A DNA stretch of 64,000 bases from FEN-1191 sp036490715 (GTDB taxonomy: Bacteria; Pseudomonadota; Gammaproteobacteria; Steroidobacterales; Steroidobacteraceae): positions 1 through 64,000 of the forward strand of contig DASXDL010000020.1 in assembly GCA_036490715.1 (NCBI GenBank). Reading direction: 5' to 3'. Within the stretch, counting starts at the first letter, position 1. Each line of letters opens with the position of its first letter. Below, in pieces: positions 8,759 to 16,389 of the stretch. The notes beneath the pieces are model-generated. The model worked only from the letters and a program-made list of their open reading frames with translations. It did no database searches and was not told where the DNA came from. Made by a program: the position numbers and the translations under genes.

Positions 8759-8790
8759 AAAAACAAAACCCCGGCAGAACCGGGGTTTTC
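8759..8790 (-). terminator. Rho-independent terminator after rpmA, in the obgE leader
   Basis: On the minus strand AAAACCCCGG pairs with CCGGGGTTTT (10 bp, loop TTCTG), followed by GTTTTTC. It lies between the rpmA stop and the obgE ATG and leaves 12 nt after the element, too little for a separate obgE promoter. It may act as a partial terminator setting the ratio of ribosomal proteins to ObgE. Confidence 0.85.
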
Positions 8791-8815
8791 TATGAAATCG
8801 GCTGCGTCACAGCGC

Positions 8816-9085
8816 TCAGTTCGTCTTGCCGGGCGCGACCACGCTGACATACATGCGCTGCTCGGCACCCTTCACCTTGAAGCGCACCCGGCCAGTGACC
8901 TGGGCGTACAGGGTGTGATCGGTACCGACGCCGACGTTCTCGCCGGCACGCATCTTGGTACCGCGCTGGCGCACCAGGATATTCCCGGCCAGCACCTCCT
9001 GGCCGCCGAAGCGTTTGACGCCCAGACGCTTGCTGTGTGAATCGCGGCCGTTGCGTGTGCTGCCGCCTGCTTTCTTATGTGCCAT
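8816..9085 (-). CDS. rpmA: 50S ribosomal protein L27
   Basis: An 89-aa ribosomal protein whose N-terminus reaches the peptidyl-transferase centre. It starts MAHKKAGGSTRNGRDSHSKR, the L27 signature, with no Firmicute-type cleavable N-terminal extension. AGGAG precedes the ATG. It lies 27 nt downstream of rplU in the same transcript. Confidence 0.98.
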   Translation of the reverse strand: MAHKKAGGSTRNGRDSHSKRLGVKRFGGQEVLAGNILVRQRGTKMRAGENVGVGTDHTLYAQVTGRVRFKVKGAEQRMYVSVVAPGKTN

Positions 9086-9112
9086 CGAACTGCTCCTGCC
9101 GCAATCTGCCCA

Positions 9113-9427
9113 TCACAGGCCGCTGATATCCGTCACCCGCAGCTGAGTGTAATGCTGCCGGTGCGTCTTCTGTCGCAGATAGTGCTTGCGGCGACGGAAT
9201 TTGACGATCGTAACCTTGTCGCCCCGAGCGTGCTTTTCCACCGTCGCCACCACTTTGCCGCCGCTCAGCAGCGGTGAACCCAGGCGCACGTTGTCGCCAT
9301 CGGCGATTAACAGCACCTGTTCGAATTCCACGGTCGCTCCCGGCTCAGCCGCCAGCTTTTCGACCCGCAGCACGCCGCCCTTTTCGACCCGATACTGTTT
9401 GCCGCCCGTGGCGATGACCGCGTACAT
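9113..9427 (-). CDS. rplU: 50S ribosomal protein L21
   Basis: A 104-aa 23S rRNA-binding protein (MYAVIATGGKQYRVEKG, then FRRRKHYLRQKTHRQHYTQL at the C-terminus). The ATG at 9427 is preferred to an in-frame TTG at 9436 because GGAG lies 9 nt upstream and the family starts MYAVI. It is first in rplU-rpmA-obgE and is preceded by a clear sigma-70 promoter. Confidence 0.97.
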   Translation of the reverse strand: MYAVIATGGKQYRVEKGGVLRVEKLAAEPGATVEFEQVLLIADGDNVRLGSPLLSGGKVVATVEKHARGDKVTIVKFRRRKHYLRQKTHRQHYTQLRVTDISGL

Positions 9428-9496
9428 TTGCTTCAAACTCCGTGTGTGCCGCCGGATCTTAGGGTAGTACCGCGCGGTCGTGCGAAAAGGCCGGGC

Positions 9497-9525
9497 ATTC
9501 TAACGATGCGACCCCGGCCGGTCAA
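9497..9525 (-). promoter_or_regulatory. Sigma-70 promoter for rplU-rpmA(-obgE)
   Basis: On the minus strand, TTGACC (9525-9520), a 17-nt spacer and TAGAAT (9502-9497) give a near-consensus promoter about 70 nt upstream of the rplU ATG, in the rplU/ispB divergent gap. Confidence 0.8.
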
Positions 9526-9552
9526 CAGCTATTCCCTAGGAGAAACAAAGGC

Positions 9553-10545
9553 TTGAGTGGCGATCACGGCAGTCGCGAGGCGCTGGAGAGCATTCGTGCC
9601 CTGGTGCGGCGCGAATTGCAGGCGGTCGATGATGCGATCCGCAGCGGCTTTCACAGCGCCGTGCCGCTGGTCGATCAGGTCTCCGACCACATCATCGGCG
9701 GCGGTGGCAAGCGCCTGCGGCCGCTGATGGTGGTGCTGTGCGGCCGCGCCTGCGATCCCACCGGGCCGGGCTGCATCCAGGCGGCAGCATTCATCGAGTT
9801 CATCCATACCGCCACCTTGTTGCATGACGACGTGGTGGACATGTCAGCTCGCCGCCGCGGCCGCGACACCGCCAACGAGATCTATGGCAACCAGGCCAGC
9901 GTGTTGGTCGGCGATTTCGTCTATTCGCGGGCCTTTCAGCTCATGGCCGCCACGCGCTCGCAACGGGTCATCGAGATCATGGCCGATGCTACCAACGTGA
10001 TCGCCGAGGGTGAGGTGTTGCAGCTGCTGAACGCTCATGATCCCGACACCACCGAGGCGCGATATCTCGAGGTGATCCACCGCAAAACCGCGCAGTTGTT
10101 CCAGGCCGGCGCCGAAGTAGCGGCAGTGGTCAGCGGCGCCAGCGAACCGGTGCAGCGCGCGCTGGCCGCCTTTGGTCGGCACTTCGGCACCGCCTATCAG
10201 CTCATCGACGACGTCCTGGACTACCGTTCCGATCCGTCCTCGCGCGGCAAGAACCTGGGAGACGATCTGGCCGAAGGCAAGCCGACGCTGCCCCTGATCC
10301 ATGCGCTGCAGCAGTGTCAGCCGGCGCGAACCGCCCTGATCCGTGATGTTATCCGCGATGGCGGCCGCGAACGGCTCGATGAAATCATGGCGGCGATCGA
10401 GGAGACCGGTGGCCTCGAATATACCGAGCGCTTGGCGCGATCCGAGGCCGATCAGGCCTTAAGTGCGTTGACCGCGCTTCCAGCCACCGCGTTTCGCGAA
10501 GCGCTGGCCGCACTGGTGCGCTTTGCCATCGCGCGTGAGCACTGA
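9553..10545 (+). CDS. ispB: Octaprenyl (long-chain polyprenyl) diphosphate synthase
   Basis: A trans-prenyltransferase that builds the quinone side chain from IPP. It has 330 aa. The first aspartate-rich motif is in LLHDDVVDMSARRRG, the second in YQLIDDVLDYRSD, and GGGGKRLRPLM binds IPP. It is divergent from rplU, the usual gammaproteobacterial arrangement. The start is read as TTG at 9553 with AGGAG 11 nt upstream; no suitable in-frame ATG exists nearby. The chain length (C40 or other) cannot be fixed from sequence by eye. Confidence 0.95.
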   Translation: MSGDHGSREALESIRALVRRELQAVDDAIRSGFHSAVPLVDQVSDHIIGGGGKRLRPLMVVLCGRACDPTGPGCIQAAAFIEFIHTATLLHDDVVDMSARRRGRDTANEIYGNQASVLVGDFVYSRAFQLMAATRSQRVIEIMADATNVIAEGEVLQLLNAHDPDTTEARYLEVIHRKTAQLFQAGAEVAAVVSGASEPVQRALAAFGRHFGTAYQLIDDVLDYRSDPSSRGKNLGDDLAEGKPTLPLIHALQQCQPARTALIRDVIRDGGRERLDEIMAAIEETGGLEYTERLARSEADQALSALTALPATAFREALAALVRFAIAREH

Positions 10546-10636
10546 ACGGCCCTGAGGCCCTGCACCTGTAAACAATCGCAGGTGATCACAACGCGCCGTC
10601 GCTGCAAACTGTCATGCATGGCCAATGGAGGGCCGT

Positions 10637-10993
10637 ATGTCGGAGAACGGCAACAGCGCTGGGTGGATCGGCACCTTCGGCGCGATCGTGGCCGCTTTGA
10701 TTGCAGCGGCGGCGACACTGGCGCCGCGCTTCAAAAACCATCCGCACCCGACCGCCGGCTCGGCCGTCATGGGCCCGCTCGAGCCCGGCGTAAATCGACA
10801 GGGCATGGACTTTGATGCATACGGGTCCTCCGCACCGAATGCGCAGCTCTGCCCGGAGGCCTGTCGCACCAACGGCGACTGCAAGGCGATGACCTACGTC
10901 GAATCGCTCAAGAGCTGCTGGCTCAAGAAGGGCGTGCCAGGGCCTGCTGCGCCCGGTGGCCCCGACTACGTGTCCGCTTTAAAGCAGCCCTAG
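10637..10993 (+). CDS. Membrane-anchored PAN/apple-like domain protein
   Basis: A 118-aa protein of unknown role. Residues about 10-30 form one hydrophobic segment (GTFGAIVAALIAAAATLAP), so it is probably anchored in the inner membrane with the rest in the periplasm. The C-terminal half (GMDFDAY, then LCPEACRTNGDCKAMTYV and SCWLKKGVP) has four cysteines and the pattern of a short PAN_4-type domain, used for protein or carbohydrate binding. The ATG at 10637 follows GGAGGG. It is not in an obvious operon. Confidence 0.65.
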   Translation: MSENGNSAGWIGTFGAIVAALIAAAATLAPRFKNHPHPTAGSAVMGPLEPGVNRQGMDFDAYGSSAPNAQLCPEACRTNGDCKAMTYVESLKSCWLKKGVPGPAAPGGPDYVSALKQP

Positions 10994-11066
10994 ACGACCG
11001 CGACCTTCGCTGCCGGCGTCTCTGCAAAGACTTCCGGCGTCATCATCAATTCTGTGGATTCTCTCG

Positions 11067-11082
11067 GGCGCAATCTTGCGCC
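11067..11082. repeat. Short inverted repeat GGCGCAA-TC-TTGCGCC
   Basis: A 7-bp perfect inverted repeat with a 2-nt centre in the gap before the 33-aa peptide/GFA pair. It could be an operator; nothing shows which protein would bind. The rest of 10994-11166 holds nothing I recognise. Confidence 0.3.
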
Positions 11083-11166
11083 ATGGTTACTCGCGCGGGC
11101 TGCAACCACTGCGGTGGATGATGGTCACTTACGCGGGCGTGCTGATCTGTCTGAAGGAGAAACCAA

Positions 11167-11268
11167 ATGGAACTGATCGTACTGTCCTGTCTGGGCTCAG
11201 TGGCCCTGACGCTGATTTTCGCACTGGATGACAACTGCGGCTCACACCTCGGCCAGAACAAGGAGTAG
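11167..11268 (+). CDS. Possible 33-aa hydrophobic peptide
   Basis: A short ORF with a strong GAAGGAG 7 nt before its ATG. It encodes a hydrophobic stretch (MELIVLSCLGSVALTLIFAL) and a short polar tail ending GQNKE. Its last codons contain the AGGAG that serves the GFA gene, whose ATG is 4 nt after this stop, so the two are probably co-translated. It could be a small membrane protein or only a leader that couples translation. I recognise no homologue. Confidence 0.5.
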   Translation: MELIVLSCLGSVALTLIFALDDNCGSHLGQNKE

Positions 11269-11272
11269 TCCC

Positions 11273-11707
11273 ATGTCTGCGATTCTGAAATATGAAGGGG
11301 CTTGTTTCTGCGGCGCGGTGCACGTGGTTGCCAGCGGCGAGCCGATCGCGATGGGCTACTGCCATTGCGCCTCGTGCCGCTCTTGGTCGGCCAGTCCGGT
11401 CAATGCATTCACTCTGTGGAAGCCGGATGCCGTTAGCATCACGCGCGGCAGCGAACACGTCGGCACGTATAACAAGACGGCGCGCAGCTTTCGCAAATGG
11501 TGTCGTAACTGCGGCGGGCATCTGATGACCGCGCATCCGACCTTTGGCCTGATCGATGTATTCGCCGCCACGCTGCCGACGCTCGCGTTTACGCCCGGCC
11601 TACACGTCAACTATCAGGAAACCGTCATGCGAGTGCACGACCGGCTGCCGAAGCTGAAGGACTTCCCCAAGGAGATGGGCGGCTCGGGACTCAGTCTGCC
11701 CGAGTGA
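11273..11707 (+). CDS. GFA (CENP-V/glutathione-dependent formaldehyde-activating-like) family protein
   Basis: A 144-aa zinc protein of the GFA family. Zinc ligands are visible as CFCGAV near residue 10, then GYCHCASC, and later CRNCGGH. The best-studied member, Gfa of Paracoccus, was proposed to speed S-hydroxymethylglutathione formation; most family members have unknown substrates, so formaldehyde detoxification is only possible here. The ATG at 11273 has AGGAG upstream; a longer in-frame ORF from 11228 runs out of frame through the upstream peptide and is rejected. It converges on the AraC gene with 13 nt between stops. Confidence 0.85.
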   Translation: MSAILKYEGACFCGAVHVVASGEPIAMGYCHCASCRSWSASPVNAFTLWKPDAVSITRGSEHVGTYNKTARSFRKWCRNCGGHLMTAHPTFGLIDVFAATLPTLAFTPGLHVNYQETVMRVHDRLPKLKDFPKEMGGSGLSLPE

Positions 11708-11720
11708 AGGCAACCAAATG

Positions 11721-12725
11721 CTAGTCAGTCGTCGTTGTCTGTACCGCCCGCGGTGTGGCCTGTCGGCGCCACCTCGCGGGCGGGACCCCGTACTCGCGCT
11801 TGAACGCGCGATTGAACGCGGCTTCCGACTCGTAGCCGACTTCATGCGCTACATGCAGCATCGATGCGCCGCTTTGCCTCAATTTCGACGCCGCCAGCGA
11901 TACGCGCCAGCGCGTCAGGTATTGCATCGGCGGCGTGCCGACCAGCGCGTTGAAGCGCTCCCCCAGGGCCGAGCGCGACAGCCCGACACGGCGCGCGAGT
12001 TCCCCCACGGTCCAGCGCATCGCGGGATTCTCATGCAGCAGCGCCAGGGTGCGACCAATGTAGCGATCGCGCAGCGCCCCGAGCCAGCCGCTGTGGCCTT
12101 CCGGCACGCTCTCCATGTACTGGCGAATGGCCTCGGCGAACAGGACCTCCGACAGGCGCGCGAGTACCATCGCCGAGCCTGGGCGGCGGGCCGCACTCTC
12201 CGCCACCGAATACTCAATCGAGCTGCGGATCCAGGCCGCTTTGTCGGTGTCGGACAACCCGATCCGCAGTATGCGCGGTAGGCTGCGCACGATCGGCTCG
12301 GCCAGGCGAGCATCGCACGCCAAAAAGCCGCAGATGATGCGCGTGGCACCGCCCTGCGCGCCGCTCTCGAATGTCTCGACGTCGCCCCGGGTCAGCAGCT
12401 GGTTGAGGCTCTCGCCGGTCAGTTCCACCGGCTTCAGAGCCAACGCCGCCGGGCTCGCCGCGGCGAGCACATGCTGGTCTCCCGCCGGAAACAGAATGAC
12501 TTCGCCCGGCCGCAACTCGAGCGGCTCGCCGTCCGGGAGCCTGGCATAACAGGCGCCGGCTGTGAGCAGGTGGTAGGGAATGACGTGGTCCGCTTCCGGC
12601 ATCAGCACATCGGCAATGGCCCGTGCCGGCGCCGTCAAATACGACCAGCGCTCGCGCAACTGCATTTTGAGAAATACCGCGCCGGTTAGCCGGACAGCGG
12701 CCAGAACATCGGATAGCGCATCCAT
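11721..12725 (-). CDS. AraC-family transcriptional regulator with cupin sensor domain
   Basis: A 334-aa regulator. The N-terminal half is a cupin_6-type sensor (ADHVIPYHLLTAGACYARLP and LELRPGEVILFPAGDQHVL). The C-terminal AraC domain has two helix-turn-helix units (WTVGELARRVGLSRSALGER and MLHVAHEVGYESEAAFNRAF) and ends with the PxxWR-type motif. Related cupin_6 regulators often control neighbouring oxidoreductases or GFA-like genes. Here the nearest candidate target is the convergent GFA gene, but the promoter faces tRNA-Pro. The ligand is unknown. Confidence 0.9.
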   Translation of the reverse strand: MDALSDVLAAVRLTGAVFLKMQLRERWSYLTAPARAIADVLMPEADHVIPYHLLTAGACYARLPDGEPLELRPGEVILFPAGDQHVLAAASPAALALKPVELTGESLNQLLTRGDVETFESGAQGGATRIICGFLACDARLAEPIVRSLPRILRIGLSDTDKAAWIRSSIEYSVAESAARRPGSAMVLARLSEVLFAEAIRQYMESVPEGHSGWLGALRDRYIGRTLALLHENPAMRWTVGELARRVGLSRSALGERFNALVGTPPMQYLTRWRVSLAASKLRQSGASMLHVAHEVGYESEAAFNRAFKREYGVPPARWRRQATPRAVQTTTTD

Positions 12726-12807
12726 GCGGCACCTGTTTTTGTGGTGGGGCTATTCCTGCGCCCCGGCGCACAGATTACGCCGCCGGCGCCGCGGCGGCTG
12801 CGTACAA

Positions 12808-12836
12808 TTGAATCGGACGATCGCCTTGAGTACACT
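12808..12836 (+). promoter_or_regulatory. Sigma-70 promoter for tRNA-Pro
   Basis: TTGAAT (12808-12813), a 17-nt spacer and TACACT (12831-12836) precede the tRNA by about 68 nt. The gap 12726-12904 also has to hold the AraC-gene promoter, which I could not identify. Confidence 0.65.
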
Positions 12837-12904
12837 GCGCGGCTCGCGTAATCCAAGGCCGATCAGGCGCTTAGCGCGTCGTTCACCGGCGCGGCGGACT
12901 CATT

Positions 12905-12981
<77 letters not shown>

Positions 12982-13025
12982 CTTCATGCGGATTGTTCCG
13001 TTGCGCCTCGGTATCCCGTCCCCAC

Positions 13026-13619
13026 CTATTCCGCCGCCAAAATCGTCAAGTCATGGACCCAATCGTCCACCCCTGTCGACAGCGTGCCAACGAGCCGTAG
13101 TCGTCCGCGTCGGTCCATCACGTAAGTGCCCGTTGAATGGTCGATGGTATAGCTGTCGTTGCCCGTGGGAATCTTGGCGAACTGGACTGAGAAACTGGCC
13201 GCTGCCGCATTGATCGCGGCGGTTGACCCCGTCAGTCCAATGAAGGTGGGGTTGAACGCGGCCACATAGGCCTTAACAACCTCGGGACTATCACGCTCCG
13301 GGTCCAGACTAACAAACAGGACTTGCACTGCGGACGCCGCGTTGCCGAGCTTGAGAATGACCTGAGCCAATTTGAACAGCTCAGTGGGACAAACGTCAGG
13401 GCAGCGGGTGAAGCCGAAGAATACGATGGCCAACCGGCCCTGGTAATTCTTCAGCGTGCGAGTATGGCCATCGCCGTCGATCAAGCTAAAACCGGGCTTT
13501 GGCGCCGCGGCTGGCCACTCCGAAAGCAAGAAAGGCGCGCCGGCATGGGCGGGCGCCAACGAAAGCCAGGCGCAGGCGGTCAACAGCAACGCCCTACGTG
13601 ACACCCTCGCCCCTATCAA
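13026..13619 (-). CDS. SCO1/SenC-type copper chaperone
   Basis: A periplasmic thioredoxin-fold protein of 197-200 aa. After a signal peptide (RRALLLTACAWLSLAPAHA) it carries the copper-binding CPDVCP motif and the distal histidine in the DHSTGTYVMD region, both needed for Cu transfer in SCO1. Its start overlaps the end of the cytochrome c/copper-protein gene: TTG at 13619 shares bases with that TGA and has GGAG 8 nt upstream. A GTG at 13628 is also in frame but GGAG abuts it. SCO proteins usually mature cytochrome oxidase CuA; no oxidase subunit is encoded here, so the overlapping copper protein is the likely client (inference). Confidence 0.9.
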   Translation of the reverse strand: MIGARVSRRALLLTACAWLSLAPAHAGAPFLLSEWPAAAPKPGFSLIDGDGHTRTLKNYQGRLAIVFFGFTRCPDVCPTELFKLAQVILKLGNAASAVQVLFVSLDPERDSPEVVKAYVAAFNPTFIGLTGSTAAINAAAASFSVQFAKIPTGNDSYTIDHSTGTYVMDRRGRLRLVGTLSTGVDDWVHDLTILAAE

Positions 13620-15412
13620 TTTGGGCACTCCGACGCCGTCGACTGCAGCGAGGTCACGTTAATTCGATCCCCCGCTGGGGCCGCAATGAGGACACCTTTG
13701 ACGACCACCTTGTGGCCCACTTGCTTCAGGGGATGGAAGACATCGGAGCCAAGAAGTTCGTAGGCATGCGCTCCAAGCGGCACGAGAGCATTAGCGGCGA
13801 GTTCGCTTGAGGACGTACCCTGGGTTTCCGTAGGCGTCGACACGCTGCCGTGGCGCATCCACCAATTCCCAGTGCCTTTGCGCACAAGGCACCCGACCGC
13901 GGTCACCAGACCGAGCCGTTCCGTCCCCGGTGCGCTCGGCGAATATTGGATGAGCGGGCTGAACATCTCATCCCAACTCTGATTTTGCTGGCCGAAGAAC
14001 GCGACATTCTCGGGACCGCAACGGCGCGCCGCGTCATTGGCACCGAGATTCCTGAGGTGCTCGTTATTGCTCGAATTATCGTAGTGTGCGATTACGACCA
14101 GCTTGCTCCCCGCGGGCAGCACGAGCGGCGTGGCGAGCGCGTACTCCAACTGGAAGTGATAGCTGTAGTGCGGCACGGTCAGGATCGCCTGGGTATGACC
14201 ATCCGGATACACAGCGGCGTACTGAAAATCGACTGCGCGCACATGCGCGTGGGGCTGCAACTGGAAAATCGTGATCGGCGATCGGTAGGCGGTCATCCCG
14301 ATCAACTCGTAGTGCTCGCCGTTCGCGGGAATCGGCGGTAACGCGTAGCGCGTGCCCTCTGCCTTGGTACCCGGGTCGTCCGAGAGGAGTTCGCGCCCAT
14401 TGGCGATGATCGATTGGACGGCAGCAGCGGTGCGATACAGGACATGATCGAGCGGCCCGGGCTGGAACCAGAGCGCAAGCTGTGTTTTATCCGTCTCTTC
14501 GCGACCGGTCGTCGTGTAGTGAATATTGAAGTTGATGTAGAGGTTGTTGCCACCCTTGAGCAGTTTGCCGTTCCCCGGCCCAAAGCTCTCGAAGGTCGTT
14601 CCCGGGGTGTAGACCCCGAGCATGTCGTAGGCGCCCGGATTCTCAGGATCGGTCACAGCGGCTCGCTGCATCTGTAGCCTGGCGCTTGGCGCCCCGATCT
14701 GGCTCGCCAAGGCATCGGCGCTGTCTAGATCCTGCGGACTCACGCCATCCGGCAGCGCAACCTCAGTGATCCCCAGGTGGTGAAGCAAGGCCGTGTTGCC
14801 CGCTCGCACCTGTAGCGCCGAAATCCACTTGTCGTTTTGGTAGGGAACTTTGATCAGGCGTTGGATATACGGCACCGTGCCGTTCGCGCGGACTGTAAAC
14901 ATAGGCAGCGATACCACGGCATCCGGTGCCCGGCCCTCCGGCTGCAGCCAGCGACCATTGGATGGCGGATGTGGTGAACGATCGCCGTCATCGCCCTTGG
15001 GAGTTCCCGAATCAATCCAGGCAAGGAATGTTGCGATGTCCTTTTCGGTCATCCTTGGATCATTCTTGAAGGGCAAACTGTGCGTAGGATCCGCTGGCCA
15101 CGGCGGCATTTGGCCGCTTGCGACCTTCTCTCGGACTTCGCTCGCGTGGGCCTTGACGGCCTCATAGCTATCCAAAGGGATCGTCGCTGCCACCCCTTCC
15201 TGCCCATGGCATCGCAGGCAATTCTTGTCGATGATCGTTGATACGTCTTGGCTGTAAGTCGGAGCACGATCGGGATCCGACTCGCCAGCGTACGCACGCA
15301 GATAACACGGCATCAGCACGAGGCAGGCTGAAAACGCCAGCGCTCTCGAAAGCGGACGCACTACTCGCCTACCAACTTTGGGGATTGAGCGACAGAATGT
15401 GATGCAAGACAT
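13616..15412 (-). CDS. Cytochrome c / PHM-like copper monooxygenase fusion protein
   Basis: Up to 598 aa, exported. A signal-like segment (SRALAFSACLVLMPCYLRAYA) is followed by a heme c domain with CLRCH at 65-69 and a candidate axial Met in GQMPPWP near 102. Residues about 170-500 resemble the two-copper fold of peptidylglycine alpha-hydroxylating and dopamine beta-monooxygenases. All six metal ligands have counterparts: H211-H212 (LLHHLGI), H298 (NIHY), H388 and H390 (PHAH), and M483 in WDEMF. The last 100 residues (from GCLVRKG, through GAHAYELLG and VGHKVVVKG) form a small extra domain. ATG at 15412 lacks a ribosome site; GTG at 15361, after GGTAGGCGAG, starts just before the signal segment and is a good alternative. 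Substrate unknown. Confidence 0.8.
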   Translation of the reverse strand: MSCITFCRSIPKVGRRVVRPLSRALAFSACLVLMPCYLRAYAGESDPDRAPTYSQDVSTIIDKNCLRCHGQEGVAATIPLDSYEAVKAHASEVREKVASGQMPPWPADPTHSLPFKNDPRMTEKDIATFLAWIDSGTPKGDDGDRSPHPPSNGRWLQPEGRAPDAVVSLPMFTVRANGTVPYIQRLIKVPYQNDKWISALQVRAGNTALLHHLGITEVALPDGVSPQDLDSADALASQIGAPSARLQMQRAAVTDPENPGAYDMLGVYTPGTTFESFGPGNGKLLKGGNNLYINFNIHYTTTGREETDKTQLALWFQPGPLDHVLYRTAAAVQSIIANGRELLSDDPGTKAEGTRYALPPIPANGEHYELIGMTAYRSPITIFQLQPHAHVRAVDFQYAAVYPDGHTQAILTVPHYSYHFQLEYALATPLVLPAGSKLVVIAHYDNSSNNEHLRNLGANDAARRCGPENVAFFGQQNQSWDEMFSPLIQYSPSAPGTERLGLVTAVGCLVRKGTGNWWMRHGSVSTPTETQGTSSSELAANALVPLGAHAYELLGSDVFHPLKQVGHKVVVKGVLIAAPAGDRINVTSLQSTASECPN

Positions 15413-15660
15413 TGCTGTGCAAAATGCAGCGTTTTGAATTCTCCCCCAGCACCGACAGTTTTGCCAGAGACGTTAGCCTGATCTGGGGACGCATAGGTCG
15501 GCGTGACATAAAGAGCCGCCGAAATATCGGTCTTGAGCGTCGTCCTGGAACCTACCAGCTACCGGCACCGTCGTACCGTGCTGATGTCTTTCAATTCACA
15601 GACGGCGCCTAGAGGCTGCTCGAGTTCAACGGACACCAGCTCAGTCCGCCGCGGTGTCGC

Positions 15661-16344
15661 TCAAGGGCCATCCTTAGGACCGTGCCGCGGCCACCAGCGC
15701 TCGAGCAGCGCTGCCGCCCGATCCTTACCGCCGAGCCCGAACGCCAGCGCCAAGCCCAGCACGATGCCGCCCAAAATAATGAGAAACGTGCGTTGAACGA
15801 TGTCGCCGCCGAACTCCACCTGGCTCAGCGCGATCATGATGACGAACGCCATGATGACGTACTGAGCGAGCTTGCCCAGAAGGTCGGCATCGGGGATTCG
15901 CGCCTGCACGCAATAAGTCGTGACCGCGTTTCCAACGAAGCGCGCAAAATACGCTCCGAACACAACGGCCAGCATTGCGATCAGCAACTTCGGCGCGAAT
16001 AGCACCACCTGGTGCAGCACGTCGGTGACGTGGGTGAGCCCCAGTGTATTGAAGGCGCTCATCAGCGCGGCCAGTATCACCACCCAATAGGCGAGAAGTC
16101 CGAACAGCGTGGTCGTGTCTCCCTGCAGACCGCCTTGCTGCAGAAAATGATCGGTACCCGCCCGCTCTGTCAACACGTTGAAATTGACGGCACGTAATCC
16201 CCGTTCGACGGCAAAGCGGACCGCCTTGGCGATCAGCCAGCCGGCGATGACGATGGCAACGGCCATCGCCAGGCGGGGAAGGAACTGCGCCGCCTGGTGC
16301 AGGAACTCGCGCCCGGTATCCGGCAACAGGTCAAGATCCTGCAT
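15661..16344 (-). CDS. Conserved TM-helix (MscS-related) membrane protein
   Basis: A 227-aa inner-membrane protein with about five hydrophobic segments. It matches the TM_helix repeat proteins related to small-conductance mechanosensitive channels (LPRLAMAVAIVIAGWLIAKA, then LLIAMLAVVFGAYFARFVGN, and GLALAFGLGGKDRAAALLE at the end) but lacks the MscS beta domain. GGAGGTAATC precedes the ATG. It begins 45 nt after treS on the same strand and may be the last gene of the glgB-glgE-treS transcript. An osmotic role fits trehalose metabolism but is inference. Confidence 0.8.
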   Translation of the reverse strand: MQDLDLLPDTGREFLHQAAQFLPRLAMAVAIVIAGWLIAKAVRFAVERGLRAVNFNVLTERAGTDHFLQQGGLQGDTTTLFGLLAYWVVILAALMSAFNTLGLTHVTDVLHQVVLFAPKLLIAMLAVVFGAYFARFVGNAVTTYCVQARIPDADLLGKLAQYVIMAFVIMIALSQVEFGGDIVQRTFLIILGGIVLGLALAFGLGGKDRAAALLERWWPRHGPKDGP

Positions 16345-16389
16345 GATTACCTCCGATGCACGCGACGCGGGTCGCGAGATGATCGATGG

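Noticed and set aside
7631..9040. A 469-aa open frame antisense to obgE
   Set aside because: It lies opposite a conserved essential gene in GC-rich DNA, reads as low-complexity Arg/Ala/His sequence, and shows no domain.
10563..10584. CACCTG/CAGGTG hairpin after ispB as a terminator
   Set aside because: A 6-bp stem with a 10-nt loop and no T-run, too weak to call.
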